Positions 47,453 through 57,688 of a stretch of 64,000 bases of DNA are shown in pieces; position 1 is the stretch's first letter; each line of letters starts with the position of its first letter. The notes under the pieces were generated by a model. That model searched no databases. It was not told where the DNA came from and saw only the letters and a list, made by a program, of their open reading frames with translations. The stretch lies in contig NZ_JASJOE010000011.1 in the NCBI RefSeq assembly GCF_030163755.1, positions 16,090-80,089 of the forward strand. Direction: 5' to 3'. Both the position numbers and the translations under genes were made by a program. The stretch is from Roseicyclus amphidinii. GTDB taxonomy: Bacteria; Pseudomonadota; Alphaproteobacteria; Rhodobacterales; Rhodobacteraceae.

Positions 47453-48337
47453 TCACTCGGCGGCCAGTGCGGCCCGGTCCTGACGCGGGGACAGGCCGAA
47501 CTTTCTTGCATACTCGCGCGAGAATTGGGCCGAACTCTCGTAACCGACGCGGAAGGCTACGTCGGAGACCTTGGCATCCGAGGACCGCAGCGCGTCGCGG
47601 GCGTGCAGCAGGCGCAGGTCCTTTTGGTATTGAAGGGGAGAGGTGCCGGTGACGGCCTTGAAATGCTCGAAGAAGGTCGAGGGGCTCATGCCGATGCTTT
47701 CGGCGAGGTCAGCCACCACCAGGGCGCGGGACAGGTCGGACTGAATCTCGCGCGTGGCGCGAAAGATGCGGCTGGCGGTGGTTTCGTGCCACAAAAGCCG
47801 GTGCAGCGCGCCCGCATGCGGCCCCAGCAGTAGCCTTGCATGCACCTCCTGCCGGGTGATCGGGGCGAGCAACTGGCGCGTGTCATCCCACGCGCTCTGT
47901 TCGATCAGGCGGACCAGCGCGTCCTCCATCCCCTTGTCCGTCGGACAAAGCGTGATCGAGAACGGGTCTTTCGCGTGCGGAGTGAGCGCGGGCATCACGG
48001 CAGGAGCCAACCCGCGCAACAGGTCGAGGTCCAGCGGCAGGACCAGCGCGACATAGGGCGTCGCAGGCGTAGCATCGGTGATACGGGAGACGACCGGCAG
48101 CGCGTGGCTGACGATCAGCGAGTGTCCCCGTGCCACCGTCAGGCTGCGGGTTCCGGTGCCAACCTGCTTTGCCCCTTGCAGCACAAGGCACAGCAGCGGG
48201 CGATAGACCGTGGCGGTCTGCGGCGTCTCTGCCGCGTAACGCAACAGGTGCAGCCCGCTGGGGACATGGGCCAGGGCGCCCTGCCGCATCTGTGCCGCGT
48301 TCAGAAGCGCCGTAGCGCGATCCAGCAAACCTGCCAT
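47453..48337 (-). CDS. AraC-family regulator (YqhC-like)
   Basis: A 294-residue regulator. The N-terminal cupin-like domain (AraC_N type; RPLLCLVLQGAKQVGTGTRS, VARGHSLIVSHALPVVSRIT) is followed by two C-terminal HTH motifs (DLAESIGMSPSTFFEHFKAV, VSDVAFRVGYESSAQFSREY with FGLSPRQ). In E. coli the YqhC relative activates aldehyde reductase genes. It is divergent from the two SDR genes at 48495 and 49377 and is probably their regulator. GGGAG precedes ATG 48337. Confidence 0.85.
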   Translation of the reverse strand: MAGLLDRATALLNAAQMRQGALAHVPSGLHLLRYAAETPQTATVYRPLLCLVLQGAKQVGTGTRSLTVARGHSLIVSHALPVVSRITDATPATPYVALVLPLDLDLLRGLAPAVMPALTPHAKDPFSITLCPTDKGMEDALVRLIEQSAWDDTRQLLAPITRQEVHARLLLGPHAGALHRLLWHETTASRIFRATREIQSDLSRALVVADLAESIGMSPSTFFEHFKAVTGTSPLQYQKDLRLLHARDALRSSDAKVSDVAFRVGYESSAQFSREYARKFGLSPRQDRAALAAE

Positions 48338-48494
48338 GCCGTTCTCCCTTCGTGGGTCTTGTAGCAGGACGGGGAGGCACCTGTGACAGAAGTTTCGATA
48401 TTCGGAGGATCAGGCAAGTTTATTGGACGATCACGAAAGAGACCGCGTCCCGCTCGGAGTATCGTTGCCTCATCATCAAGCAAGGACAGGACAG
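48338..48494. promoter_or_regulatory. Divergent promoter region of the AraC regulator and SDR genes
   Basis: The 157-bp gap must contain both promoters and the activator site. No clear inverted repeat or -35/-10 pair is outstanding. Confidence 0.35.
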
Positions 48495-49364
48495 ATGGCA
48501 AAGGTATTCATCACCGGGATCGCGGGCGGATTTGGCCTGCCCACGGCGCGGGCGCTGATGGCGCAGGGGCACGCGGTGGCGGGCAGCGTCCGCAGCCGCA
48601 GCGGGCGCACCGCAGACACCGTGACCGCCTTGCAGGCCGAGGGCGCGCGCATCGTCGAGATGGACGTGACCGACACCGCCAGCACCGAGGCGGGCTTGGC
48701 GCAGGCCATCGCCGCGCTGGACGGGCTCGACGTGCTGTTCAACAATGCCGGGATCGGGGCCTATGGCATCCAGGAACTGATGTCGCCCGAGGACATGGCC
48801 CGCATCTTCGACGTGAACGTGATGGGCGTGCAGCGGGTGATGCGGGCGGCGCTGCCGCATTTCCGGGCCCAGGGGCGGGGCACGGTCCTGTATACCTCCA
48901 GCCTGATCGGGCGCATCGCCACGCCTTTCTATGGCACCTATTCCGCCTCGAAATGGGCACTGGAAGCCATCGTGGAATGCTACCGGACCGAGCTTTCCGG
49001 CTTTGGTATCGAATCCTGCATCATCGAACCGGGTGCCATGCCCACCGCCTTCTTCGACGGCATGGTGACGCCGCAAGACCCCGCGCGCGAGGCCGGGTAT
49101 GGCGATTTCGCCGCCGTGCCCGCGCTGTCTGCCCAAGGTCTTGCTCGGATGCTGGACGCTACGCCCGACCAACGCCCCGAGCGCATCGCTGAGGCCGTCG
49201 TCGCCCTGCTGGCGATGCCCTTCGGGGAAAAGTCGTTCCGCACTGTGGTCGATCACACCAGCGTCGGCCCCGAGATCGAGCGCTACAACACCGCGCTGCA
49301 CGAGGTCACGCGCACCGTCCTGACCAATTTCGGCATCGCCGACATGCTGCGCCTCAACGCCTGA
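48495..49364 (+). CDS. SDR family oxidoreductase
   Basis: A 289-residue short-chain dehydrogenase/reductase. The nucleotide-binding motif is TGIAGGFG, NNAGIGAYG is the structural motif, and the catalytic Ser-Tyr-Lys are in TSSLIGR and YSASKWA. A following IIEPGAMPTAFFDGM fits NADP(H)-type enzymes of classical SDR. Substrate unknown. ATG 48495 is chosen because the fold begins there and AGGACAG precedes it. It is 12 bp upstream of the second SDR, so the pair is one operon, divergent from the AraC gene. Confidence 0.85.
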   Translation: MAKVFITGIAGGFGLPTARALMAQGHAVAGSVRSRSGRTADTVTALQAEGARIVEMDVTDTASTEAGLAQAIAALDGLDVLFNNAGIGAYGIQELMSPEDMARIFDVNVMGVQRVMRAALPHFRAQGRGTVLYTSSLIGRIATPFYGTYSASKWALEAIVECYRTELSGFGIESCIIEPGAMPTAFFDGMVTPQDPAREAGYGDFAAVPALSAQGLARMLDATPDQRPERIAEAVVALLAMPFGEKSFRTVVDHTSVGPEIERYNTALHEVTRTVLTNFGIADMLRLNA

Positions 49365-49376
49365 AGGAGCCCTACC

Positions 49377-50183
49377 ATGCCCACCATCCTCATCACCGGC
49401 GCGTCCTCCGGCATCGGCAAGGCCACCGCCCTGCGGTTCCAGTCCGAAGGCTGGAATGTAATCGCCACCATGCGTGATCCTTCCGTCTCGGATCTTGGTG
49501 GCGACGCCACCTTGGTCACGCGGCTGGACGTCACGGACCCGTCGTCGATCGCTTCGGCCATCCAAGCGGGAACCGACCGCTTCGGCAGTATCGACGTCCT
49601 GCTGAACAATGCCGGCTACGGTGCCTATGGCCCGTTGGAGGCGTTTTCCACGGACCGCATCCGCCGCCAGTTCGACACCAACGTGATCGGCCTGCTGGAG
49701 GTGACGAAAGCCGTCCTGCCGCAGATGCGCGCGCGTCGCATGGGCACCATCGTCAACATTTCGTCCATCGGCGGGCAGATCACCTTCCCGCTGGGTACGC
49801 TTTATCACGGCACCAAGTTCGCCGTCGAAGGCCTGTCCGAGGCGCTGCATTACGAACTGGAGCCACTGGGCATCCGCGTCCGCATCATCGAGCCGGGCAT
49901 GATCAGGACCGACTTCGGCGGACGCTCCTTCGACTTCGCCATGGGTCACAATCTGTCTGATTACGCCCCAACCGCCGCCGCCATGGGACGGCTGTTCGGC
50001 AAGCTGGCCGCCACTCTGTCAACCCCCGAACTGGTAGCCGACGTGATCTGGCGGGCGGTGAAGGAACCCGGCGACCAGCTGCGCTTCCGCGCCGGGCCGG
50101 ACGCTACCGATCTGCTGGACCGCCGCAAGGCGCAGGACGACGCAATGTTCATCGGCGGGATCAAGGCGCTGATGGCCGAGTGA
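49377..50183 (+). CDS. SDR family oxidoreductase
   Basis: A 268-residue classical SDR with TGASSGIG (nucleotide binding), NNAGYGAYG, catalytic Ser in NISSIGGQ and Tyr-Lys in YHGTKFA, followed by IIEPGMIRTDFGG. It is distinct from the upstream SDR, but the two are probably co-transcribed. It may act on aldehydes or ketones under control of the AraC regulator. GAAGGAGC precedes the start. Confidence 0.85.
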   Translation: MPTILITGASSGIGKATALRFQSEGWNVIATMRDPSVSDLGGDATLVTRLDVTDPSSIASAIQAGTDRFGSIDVLLNNAGYGAYGPLEAFSTDRIRRQFDTNVIGLLEVTKAVLPQMRARRMGTIVNISSIGGQITFPLGTLYHGTKFAVEGLSEALHYELEPLGIRVRIIEPGMIRTDFGGRSFDFAMGHNLSDYAPTAAAMGRLFGKLAATLSTPELVADVIWRAVKEPGDQLRFRAGPDATDLLDRRKAQDDAMFIGGIKALMAE

Positions 50184-50510
50184 AGACAGGAACAGCCCGC
50201 GCCGCACGTTGTCTGCTTCGGCACTCTGCGCTGCGGCAAAAGACCCTGTGACGAAGGGCAGGTCAGGGCCGGGCACGTCTACGCGCAGTTCGCCAGCGCA
50301 AGGGGCGGAGAGCGGACGGTCGACGCGACGACGGAGTCCCCATCCTAGCCATTCGCAACACAGATATTTCTTCAACAACCCAGCCGTAGCTCACCCAACC
50401 GCCAGACGAAAATTGTCGATTTCTCGTGTCAGAGCCAGCTCGGATTCGGGCCGTGCCACTTGTCGGAACCCTCTGGACGATTTCGTCTTGGTGGGTGCCG
50501 CACGATAGAC
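50184..50510. other. Intergenic region without a visible gene
   Basis: This 327-bp stretch lies between the convergent ends of the SDR operon (plus) and the polyol operon (minus). Open frames on both strands look like chance. It may contain the terminators of both, but no stem with T-tract is obvious. Confidence 0.45.
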
Positions 50511-52148
50511 TCAGACGAGGCCGCCTGATGGGTCGCCGTGAGTGTAACCTGCTGCATCCCGCGCAAGCGCATGCAAGGCATTATGAATGGCATACCGCCG
50601 GTCATGCCACCCGGCGCTTTCGAAGTCCGGAATATAGCGATCCCTGCAGCGCGACATTTCTGACATCGCTGCGACCGCATCCGGAAAAAGGCCAGCGGCC
50701 ATCGCGCCGAGGATTGCGGATCCAAGTAGCACTGGTTCCTCGGTTTCGGGGGCTTCGACCGCAACGCCAGTGGCATCGGCAAGCGCTTGCCGCACCAGGT
50801 CGCTGCGCCCAGCACCACCACTTATGATGATGGAGTTTATGGCCGCACCTGAACTGGTCTGGGCCTCAATGATCTGGCGCAGGCCATAGGCCAGCCCCAG
50901 AAGCCCCGCGAGATAGAGATCGACCAGACTGTCGATGCTGTCCTCCATGCCCAGACCGGCGATGACCGCCCGCGTCATCGGATCGGCAAAGGGCGCGCGG
51001 TTGCCCAGAAACTCAGGCACGACATGCAGCCGGGCCGTACGATGCAGGATCACCGCGGGCGGATCGCCCCCCGCCGTGGCCCGGCGCGCCAGCCAATCGG
51101 GCAGCGACAGGCCATCGGCCCGCGCTGCGGCCGCCGCCTCTGCGCTGGCGGGATGGTGGCGCAACAGATGCGCGATGGCCGCCCCCGCAGCCGATTGCCC
51201 GCCCTCGTTCAGCCACATGCCCGGCACCATGGCCGAGAAATAGGGGCCCCAGACGCCGGGCACGAAGACCGGATCGCTGGTCGTGGTCATCGTGCAGGAG
51301 GATGTCCCGAAGACATAGGCCATCCGCTCTTCGGGCGCGGCCCCCGGCGCGCCCACTGTGCCAAGCCCACCCGCATGCGCATCGATCAGCCCCGCCGCCA
51401 CGCAAGTGCCGACAGGCAAGCCCATATCCGCCGCGGCCTCTGCGTTCAGGCCCGCACCCAAAGCAGTCCCGGCACCCACGATCTCGGTTCCGATCCGGGC
51501 AAAGCCATCCTCGGCCAGATCACCCAAGCCGATATCGCGGAAGAAACCGGCATTCCAGCCGCCGTCCTTCTGCACATAGGTCCATTTGCAGGTAACCGTG
51601 CAGATCGACCGTGCAAGAGAGCCGGTCGCTCGCCATGTCAGGAAATCGGTCAGGTCAAAGAATTGCACGGCACGAGCGTAACTTTCGGGGTTGCGTTCCT
51701 TGAGCCACAGGAGCTTGGGCGCTTGCATCTCAGGTGAGATGACGCCGCCGACATAGCGCAGCACGTCATGCGCGCACGCATTGATCCGTGCCGCCTGATC
51801 GAGCGCGCGGTGATCCATCCAGACGATGATGTCGCGCGCAGGGTCCCCTCCGGGGCTGACCGGCAGGGGCGTGCCCCCCGGCCCCGACACGACCAGCGAA
51901 CAGGTCGCATCGAACCCGATGCCGGCGACGCTATTCGGGTCTATACCCGCCTCTGCGACCGCGCCTCGGGTTGCCCCACAGACCGCTTTCCAGATCTCGG
52001 CCGAGCTTTGCTCGACCCTATGGCCCTCGGCATGATGCAGGCTGATCTCTTGCTTGGCCGTACCCAATAAGTGCCCGGCCAGATCGAAAACCCCCGCCCG
52101 CGCGCTGCCCGTGCCGACATCGATCCCGATGACATGGGCGCCACTCAC
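50511..52148 (-). CDS. FGGY-family pentulose kinase (ribulokinase-like)
   Basis: A 545-residue sugar kinase. The N-terminal motif [18 protein letters not shown] and [12 protein letters not shown] show the actin-like ATPase fold. Central motifs are [31 protein letters not shown] and [15 protein letters not shown]-terminal [20 protein letters not shown] binds nucleotide. [10 protein letters not shown] and MDHRA are features of the D-ribulokinase/FGGY-pentulose group. It probably phosphorylates D-ribulose or a similar ketose. A GTG at 52148 overlaps the previous stop (GTGA). It is the last gene of the six-gene operon. Confidence 0.82.
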   Translation of the reverse strand: MSGAHVIGIDVGTGSARAGVFDLAGHLLGTAKQEISLHHAEGHRVEQSSAEIWKAVCGATRGAVAEAGIDPNSVAGIGFDATCSLVVSGPGGTPLPVSPGGDPARDIIVWMDHRALDQAARINACAHDVLRYVGGVISPEMQAPKLLWLKERNPESYARAVQFFDLTDFLTWRATGSLARSICTVTCKWTYVQKDGGWNAGFFRDIGLGDLAEDGFARIGTEIVGAGTALGAGLNAEAAADMGLPVGTCVAAGLIDAHAGGLGTVGAPGAAPEERMAYVFGTSSCTMTTTSDPVFVPGVWGPYFSAMVPGMWLNEGGQSAAGAAIAHLLRHHPASAEAAAAARADGLSLPDWLARRATAGGDPPAVILHRTARLHVVPEFLGNRAPFADPMTRAVIAGLGMEDSIDSLVDLYLAGLLGLAYGLRQIIEAQTSSGAAINSIIISGGAGRSDLVRQALADATGVAVEAPETEEPVLLGSAILGAMAAGLFPDAVAAMSEMSRCRDRYIPDFESAGWHDRRYAIHNALHALARDAAGYTHGDPSGGLV

Positions 52149-52873
52149 AGGTCGCACCCGTGCGGCAGGATCGTCAGGTCGCGGATCACGACGCCCTCTG
52201 GCCGCGTGACCATGAACAAGACCGCATCCGACACCTCGCGCGCCTCCATCAGGCTGCGGTTGGCCAGCGCTTCCTCCATCTTGGCCTTGGGCCAATTGTC
52301 GAGCAGCGCGGTGATGACGGGGCCGGGCAGAACCGCCCCCATGCGCACATTGTGCGGGATGAGCTGCCGCCGCGTGGAATGGACGAAAGCCTGAACCGCG
52401 AATTTCGACGCAGTATAAATCGGTTCCCACACCACGGGCACCACCCCTGCGATGGAGGAGGTGAAGATCACGTCGCCCGATTTCTGCGCCACCAGATGCG
52501 GCAGCACCGCATGGACCGAGCGGAAGGCCGCGTTGATGTTCAGGTTCAGCACCCGATCCCAGTGATCGGGGTCGGCCTCGGTCACTGGGCCGCCGACATA
52601 GGCACCCGCATTGGCGTGAAAGATGTCGAGCTGCCCAGTACAGGCCAGAAGCCGCGGCAGCATGGCCGATACCGCCGCCCCGTCCATAAGGTCGAGCATC
52701 ACGGCATGGGCACCTGCCCCCATCTCAGCCACCAGCGCGCCAAGCCTCTCGCCGTCGCGGTCGATCAAGATGACCTCTGCCCCCTCGGCCAGCATCGCCC
52801 GCGCGCAGGCGAGGCCAATGCCCGAAGCCGCCCCCGTGATCGCCGCCGTCCTGCCCTGCAACCGCTCCGTCAT
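52145..52873 (-). CDS. SDR dehydrogenase, ribitol 2-dehydrogenase-like
   Basis: A 242-residue SDR with [18 protein letters not shown], Ser in [10 protein letters not shown], Tyr-Lys in YTASKFAVQ, and a C-terminus [17 protein letters not shown] that resembles ribitol dehydrogenases. It would oxidise ribitol, or another pentitol, to a ketopentose with NAD. Start (ATG 52873) and stop both overlap neighbours by 4 bp. Placed between the 3-epimerase and the kinase, it fits a pentitol pathway. Substrate is inferred, not shown. Confidence 0.75.
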   Translation of the reverse strand: MTERLQGRTAAITGAASGIGLACARAMLAEGAEVILIDRDGERLGALVAEMGAGAHAVMLDLMDGAAVSAMLPRLLACTGQLDIFHANAGAYVGGPVTEADPDHWDRVLNLNINAAFRSVHAVLPHLVAQKSGDVIFTSSIAGVVPVVWEPIYTASKFAVQAFVHSTRRQLIPHNVRMGAVLPGPVITALLDNWPKAKMEEALANRSLMEAREVSDAVLFMVTRPEGVVIRDLTILPHGCDL

Positions 52874-53733
52874 GCCGCGCCCCTTTCGATCAGCCCATAT
52901 TGCCGCGCCTTGTTGCGCAAGAAGGGCAGGCCGCGCCCGATCACCTCCTCCGAGCTCTCCGCAACGGGCCGCCAAACCGACAGACCATGCGCGATTTCCG
53001 GTGGCATGTTGACGAAGCTTTCCATCGCCAGTCCGCCCTCGAACCCGATAGCGGCCAGCGCGCTAAATATCGCGTCCCAGTCACAGGTTCCCTCGCCGGG
53101 CGTACCGCGGTCGGATTCCGACAGGTGGATGTATCGGAGGTGCTCGCGGGCCGCGAGGATGCCGTTGGCCTGTCCCTTTTCCTCGATGTTCATGTGATAG
53201 GTGTCGAGATGCAGGAACAGGTTGTCGGCCCCCACCCTCTCGATCATCGCGACGCCTTGGGCGGCGGTGTTGATCAGATGCGACTCGTAGCGGTTCACCG
53301 GTTCGATCCCGAACAACAGGCCATACCCCTTGGCGATCCGCGCCGCCGCTTCGATCACGCGGGCGACATTGTCGAGTTCGCGGTAGCTTGGCGGAAGGCC
53401 GCTGCGTTCGCCGATCCCGCCATAGGTCACGCCAGTCAGCGCTGTCGCGCCGAGACCTGCGCATTTCTCGAGCGCCAGCGTCAGGAAATCGATCGCGCCG
53501 TCGGGGTTGTGCGAGGCCCAGACCGCCTGAGGCAGCCCCAGCGAACAGACAGCGGGCAGACTTGCCTCATCCAGAAGACGCCGGCCCAGTGCTGCATCGG
53601 TCGAGGCCGGATCCAGGAGCGCGATCTCGATGAAATCCATGCCGGTTTCGATCGCCGCCGCGATGGCGCGCGCGGCCCCCGAGGCATCCCAGCGCATGGT
53701 CCACATGCTGGTATGAACGCCAAAGCCCTTCAT
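52870..53733 (-). CDS. Ketose 3-epimerase (D-tagatose 3-epimerase family)
   Basis: A 287-residue TIM-barrel enzyme starting [13 protein letters not shown], as in D-psicose/D-tagatose 3-epimerases. Metal ligands are all visible: Glu in [12 protein letters not shown], Asp in [12 protein letters not shown], His in [11 protein letters not shown], and Glu in [10 protein letters not shown]. It would interconvert ketopentoses or ketohexoses at C3, for example ribulose and xylulose, and so connect the ribitol and xylitol branches. It is coupled to both neighbours by 4-bp overlaps. Confidence 0.8.
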   Translation of the reverse strand: MKGFGVHTSMWTMRWDASGAARAIAAAIETGMDFIEIALLDPASTDAALGRRLLDEASLPAVCSLGLPQAVWASHNPDGAIDFLTLALEKCAGLGATALTGVTYGGIGERSGLPPSYRELDNVARVIEAAARIAKGYGLLFGIEPVNRYESHLINTAAQGVAMIERVGADNLFLHLDTYHMNIEEKGQANGILAAREHLRYIHLSESDRGTPGEGTCDWDAIFSALAAIGFEGGLAMESFVNMPPEIAHGLSVWRPVAESSEEVIGRGLPFLRNKARQYGLIERGAA

Positions 53734-54506
53734 ATGCTGGAATATCCCCCCTCGATCATCACGATCTCGCCGTTGACCAGATCCGAGGCGGGCGAGGCGA
53801 GATACAGCGCCAGGTCCGCGATCTCGACCGGGTCGCCAAACCGGCCCAAAGGCGTGCGCGCAATGAACGGATCGCGGCGGTCAGGCGCAGACCACAGTTT
53901 CTGCCCCATCTCGGTCAGCACCACCGTAGGGCAGATCGCGTTGACCTGCACGTTATGGGGTGCGGCCTCGACCATCAGCGACTTGGTCAGCGCGTTCAAC
54001 CCACCCTTCGATGTCGCATAAGCCGCGTGATCCTGCAGCGCGATGACGCCCGTCTGGGAAGAGATGTTGATGATCTTGCCCATCCGCCGTTCCATCATGC
54101 CCGGCAACAGGGCCTGTGCGAGCAGAAAGGGCGCGGTCAGGTTCACAGCAAGCGTGCGCTGCCAATCGGCAAGGCTGTAGCTTGCGGCAGGCCCGGTCAG
54201 CGCGATACCCGCCGAATTCACCAGAATGTCGATCCGGGGGGCGGTGGCAAGCGCGCGGGCGGCGATGGCCCGCACCTCCTCCGCATCGGCCAGATCGCCG
54301 AGGATCGCGGTAAAACGCCGACCCTCGGCCGTCACCCGCGCCCCCGTTTCCGCCAGCCGCGCCGCATCGCGCCCTTGCCCCAAAACATCGGCGCCCGCAT
54401 CCGCGAAAACCTGGGCGATCGTCTGCCCGATGCCGGAGGACGCGCCGGTGATCAGCGCCGTGCGCCCCTCGAGGCTAAAACGCCGGGTCCAGTCGCGCAT
54501 GTTCAC
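53730..54506 (-). CDS. SDR dehydrogenase (polyol-type)
   Basis: A 258-residue SDR with [40 protein letters not shown] (Ser and Tyr) then Lys in SKGGLN, and C-terminus [14 protein letters not shown]. It is close in layout to gluconate 5-dehydrogenase and polyol dehydrogenases of this family. The start is a GTG at 54506 overlapping the previous stop (GTGA), or ATG 54500. It is the second dehydrogenase of the operon besides the zinc enzyme. Substrate unknown. Confidence 0.78.
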   Translation of the reverse strand: MNMRDWTRRFSLEGRTALITGASSGIGQTIAQVFADAGADVLGQGRDAARLAETGARVTAEGRRFTAILGDLADAEEVRAIAARALATAPRIDILVNSAGIALTGPAASYSLADWQRTLAVNLTAPFLLAQALLPGMMERRMGKIINISSQTGVIALQDHAAYATSKGGLNALTKSLMVEAAPHNVQVNAICPTVVLTEMGQKLWSAPDRRDPFIARTPLGRFGDPVEIADLALYLASPASDLVNGEIVMIEGGYSSI

Positions 54507-55060
54507 TCCAGATTGGTATGGTTGGCGCGCATCGCCTCGGGCGCGATGCCCAGACGGTCGCGGAGTTCTAGGATAAGGACCTCGAACACGAGGAACATCA
54601 GCGCCTCGAACAGCGAGCCCATCGGCAGGATCGAGGTCGCAGCCGCGCCCTGATCCGCGGCCATGGTCTGCGCCGGGATGTGCAGCACCAGATCGGCCGC
54701 CTGCGGCACCGCGCCACGGGGTTCCGCCGTCACGCAGATCACCCGCGCACCCGCGCCTTTCGCCACCCCGACCAAGGCCGCGACGGTCGAAAAGTCACCC
54801 GGGCCCGCGCTTACCATCAGCAGATCTCCCGGCCCAAGTGGCGGCGTGGTCATGTCGCCCACCACATGCGCATCAAGCCCGAGGTGATAGAGCCGCATCG
54901 CCAGCGCCTTCATCATCAACCCCTCGCGCCCCACGCCCATGCAGGCGATCCGCCCGGCCCCCGCCAGCGCCTCGGCCACCGGGCCAAGCTGGTCCAGCGC
55001 CTCGGGCGCAAGGCCGGGGCGCAATTCGTCCAGAAGCCGGTCGGCGAAGTCCGCGGTCAT
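54503..55060 (-). CDS. SIS-domain protein, 6-phospho-3-hexuloisomerase-like
   Basis: A 185-residue SIS protein. [20 protein letters not shown], the [20 protein letters not shown] loop and a C-terminal MRANHTNLE tail match the 6-phospho-3-hexuloisomerase (HxlB/PHI) pattern. PHI normally interconverts 3-hexulose 6-phosphate and fructose 6-phosphate, which requires a synthase that is not seen here. Within a polyol operon it may act on another ketose phosphate. Start and stop overlap neighbours by 4 bp. Confidence 0.75.
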   Translation of the reverse strand: MTADFADRLLDELRPGLAPEALDQLGPVAEALAGAGRIACMGVGREGLMMKALAMRLYHLGLDAHVVGDMTTPPLGPGDLLMVSAGPGDFSTVAALVGVAKGAGARVICVTAEPRGAVPQAADLVLHIPAQTMAADQGAAATSILPMGSLFEALMFLVFEVLILELRDRLGIAPEAMRANHTNLE

Positions 55061-56100
55061 GTCCGCCCCATCGTGATCTGGATCTTCACATCGGTCGGCC
55101 GCGCCTCGACCGCGCGGTCAAAGGCCGTGATGCTGTCCTCGAACCCAAAACTGTCCGAGATCAGCGGCTTCAGGTCGATCTTGCCCGATCCCATCAAGGC
55201 GATCGCCCGGTCATACATGTTGGCATAGCGGAACACGGTTTCCATCCGGATTTCCTTGGACTGGGCCAACACCAAATCGACCGGCACAGGGTCGACCGGC
55301 ATGCCGACCCAGACCACGCAACCCGCCGGCGCCACGGCCTCCAGCGCCGTCTCGACCGACGCGGCAGCCCCGGCGCATTCAAAGACGACATCGGCGCCCC
55401 AACCCCCGGTTTCCGCCCGGATGCTCGCCGCCGCATCCTCGCGCGTCACGTTGATCGGAATGATGTTGCCGTATTGCGCGGCCACGCCCAGCTTCGCATC
55501 CACCAGATCGCTGATGTAGACCCGCGCGCAGCCGCCAGCCAAAGCCGCCAGCGCCGTCAGGATGCCGATGGGCCCCGCCCCCGTGACCAGCGCCACGTCG
55601 CCCGGCTTGATCCGCGCCCGCGTCGCCGCCTGCAAGCCGATGGCCAGCGGCTCGACCATCGCGCCCTCGGCGAAGCTGACATTGTCGGGCAGGCGATAGG
55701 TGAAGGCGGCAGGATGCACCACATGCGGCGTCAGGCAGCCATGGATCGGCGGCGTCGCCCAGAAGCGGACGGCGGGGTCGACATTGTAGACCCCAAGCTT
55801 CGATGCCCGCGAACTGCCATCGGGAATGCCGGGTTCCATGCATACGCGGTCGCCGACCGACAGGCCCGTGACCCCCGGCCCGCATTCGACCACCACGCCG
55901 GATGCCTCGTGCCCCAGCACCATCGGCGCCTCGACCACGAAGGGGCCGATCTTGCCATGGGTGTAGTAATGCACGTCGCTGCCGCAGATGCCGACCGTAT
56001 CGATGGCGATGCGCACCTCGCCCGGGCCTGGCACCTGCGGCAGGTCGATCTCGCGCAGCGACAATCGGCGGGTTTCTTCCAGAACGAGGGCGCGTGCCAT
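55057..56100 (-). CDS. Zinc-dependent xylitol dehydrogenase
   Basis: A 347-residue medium-chain dehydrogenase. Catalytic zinc ligands are Cys39 ([11 protein letters not shown]) and His64-Glu65 ([10 protein letters not shown]). GAGPIG is the NAD site. [40 protein letters not shown] and KPLIS are as in bacterial NAD-xylitol dehydrogenases. The four cysteines of the structural zinc lobe are absent ([15 protein letters not shown]), as in some xylitol dehydrogenases. It would convert xylitol to D-xylulose for the XylB enzyme encoded divergently. It is the first gene of the six-gene operon. Confidence 0.85.
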   Translation of the reverse strand: MARALVLEETRRLSLREIDLPQVPGPGEVRIAIDTVGICGSDVHYYTHGKIGPFVVEAPMVLGHEASGVVVECGPGVTGLSVGDRVCMEPGIPDGSSRASKLGVYNVDPAVRFWATPPIHGCLTPHVVHPAAFTYRLPDNVSFAEGAMVEPLAIGLQAATRARIKPGDVALVTGAGPIGILTALAALAGGCARVYISDLVDAKLGVAAQYGNIIPINVTREDAAASIRAETGGWGADVVFECAGAAASVETALEAVAPAGCVVWVGMPVDPVPVDLVLAQSKEIRMETVFRYANMYDRAIALMGSGKIDLKPLISDSFGFEDSITAFDRAVEARPTDVKIQITMGRT

Positions 56101-56200
56101 GCGAGGGTCAGCCTTGCCTGTTGTCTCCGACGCCGGGCCTTGCGACGATGGTATCGCGGTTGAGCCCGCCCACGGAATGATCCATAAGTATAGTCACGAT

Positions 56201-56210
56201 TACAAATGTA
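56201..56210. promoter_or_regulatory. Candidate SorC operator (xylitol dehydrogenase / xylB divergent region)
   Basis: The palindrome TACAAATGTA (arms TACA/TGTA, 2-bp centre) lies 101 bp upstream of the minus operon and 42 bp upstream of the xylB ATG. The identical 10 bases occur at 61900-61909 in the transporter promoter region. Shared sites in the two divergent control regions suggest a common regulator, most simply the SorC protein at 57673. Confidence 0.6.
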
Positions 56211-56251
56211 ACGCGCAGGGTCAAGCGCGGCGACGGCAGGGAGTAGCGGTG

Positions 56252-57688
56252 ATGTTCCTCGGGATCGATCTTGGCACCTCGGGGGCCAAACTTCTGGTGA
56301 CGGACGCGGGCCAATCCGTGGTGGCCGAGGCGCATGCCCCCGTCGCCAGCCTCAAACTGCCAGCACCTCTGTCGGAACAGGACCCGGCCGACTGGATCAC
56401 CACCATCGAACAGGCGCTGGGACAGATCGCGGCGGCCCATCCGGGGCTCATGGCGCAGGTGCGCGGCATCGGTCTGTCCGGGCACATGCATGGCGCGGTG
56501 CTGCTGGACAAGTCCGACCGCGTGCTGCGCCCCTGCATCATGTGGAACGACGGGCGCGCGGCGCAGGAATGCGCCGACCTGACCGCGCTTGCCGATTTCG
56601 AGGGGATCGGCGGCAATCTCGTGATGGCGGGCTTCACCGCGCCGAAACTCCTGTGGGTGCAGCGCCATCAACCGGATATCTTCGACAGGATTTTCCGCGT
56701 GCTGCTGCCGAAGGATTACGTCCGGCTCTGGCTCACCGGCGACCATGTGGCAGAGATGTCGGATGCCGCGGGAACCCTGTGGCTCGACGTGGCCGGGCGC
56801 AAATGGTCCCCAGACCTGCTGGATGCGACCGGGCTGACCGAGGCGCAGATGCCCGCGCTGGTCGAGGGCACCGGCGTCAGCGGCACGCTGCGCCCTGCGC
56901 TTTGCGAGAAATGGGGCTTTGCCCCCGGCACCCTCGTAGCGGGCGGCGCGGGCGACAACGCTGCGGCGGCCTGCGGCATGGGCATCGTCGAGGACGGGGC
57001 CTTTGTCTCGCTCGGCACCTCGGGCGTGGTCTTTGCGCCGACCAAGACCTTTCGACCCAACACGAAACAGGGCGTCCATTCCTTCTGCCACGCGGTCCCC
57101 GGTACCTGGCACCAGATGGGCGTGATCCTGGCCGCGGCCAGTTGCCTCGATTGGCAAGCCCGGATCATGGGGCGCGACGTGGGGGCGATGCTGTCGCTCC
57201 TTTCCGACCGGATCGAAACCCCGTCGCCCATACGCTTCCTGCCCTATCTCACGGGCGTGCGCACCCCGCACAACGACCCCACTGCACAGGCCTCGTTCCA
57301 CGGGCTGACGGCGCAGACCGACCCCGCCGACATGGTGCAGGCGGTGCTCGAGGGCGTGGGCTATGCGCTCAAGGACTGCGTCGATGCGCTGGCCGCCGCA
57401 GGCACCACGATCGATCAGGCCTATGCCGTCGGCGGCGGATCACGGTCGCGGGCGTGGCTCCAGATCATCGCGGATATCTGCGATGTCACCCTGCTGACCC
57501 CCGAACGGGGCGAATACGGCGCGGCCTTCGGCGCGGCGCGGCTGGCACAGGCGGCGGTGGCGGGCGGCTATGACGCGGCCCTGTTCGCCAAACCCGCCGT
57601 CGCGCAGGTCATCCGCCCCGATGCCACGCGCAGCGCCACCTACGCGACAGCGCATGCCGAATGGCGCGGGCTTTACGCGGCGTCCTGA
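56252..57688 (+). CDS. xylB: Xylulokinase
   Basis: A 478-residue FGGY kinase with FLGIDLGTSGAKLLVTDAGQ (N-terminal ATPase motif), GIGLSGHMHGAVLLD and CIMWNDGRAAQECADLTALA, both characteristic of D-xylulose kinases. VAGGAGDNAAAACGMG and YAVGGGSRSRAWLQIIADIC follow. It phosphorylates D-xylulose from the xylitol dehydrogenase into the pentose phosphate pathway. ATG 56252 is preceded by AGGGAG. It runs divergently from the six-gene operon and converges with SorC (16-bp overlap of the 3' ends). Confidence 0.93.
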   Translation: MFLGIDLGTSGAKLLVTDAGQSVVAEAHAPVASLKLPAPLSEQDPADWITTIEQALGQIAAAHPGLMAQVRGIGLSGHMHGAVLLDKSDRVLRPCIMWNDGRAAQECADLTALADFEGIGGNLVMAGFTAPKLLWVQRHQPDIFDRIFRVLLPKDYVRLWLTGDHVAEMSDAAGTLWLDVAGRKWSPDLLDATGLTEAQMPALVEGTGVSGTLRPALCEKWGFAPGTLVAGGAGDNAAAACGMGIVEDGAFVSLGTSGVVFAPTKTFRPNTKQGVHSFCHAVPGTWHQMGVILAAASCLDWQARIMGRDVGAMLSLLSDRIETPSPIRFLPYLTGVRTPHNDPTAQASFHGLTAQTDPADMVQAVLEGVGYALKDCVDALAAAGTTIDQAYAVGGGSRSRAWLQIIADICDVTLLTPERGEYGAAFGAARLAQAAVAGGYDAALFAKPAVAQVIRPDATRSATYATAHAEWRGLYAAS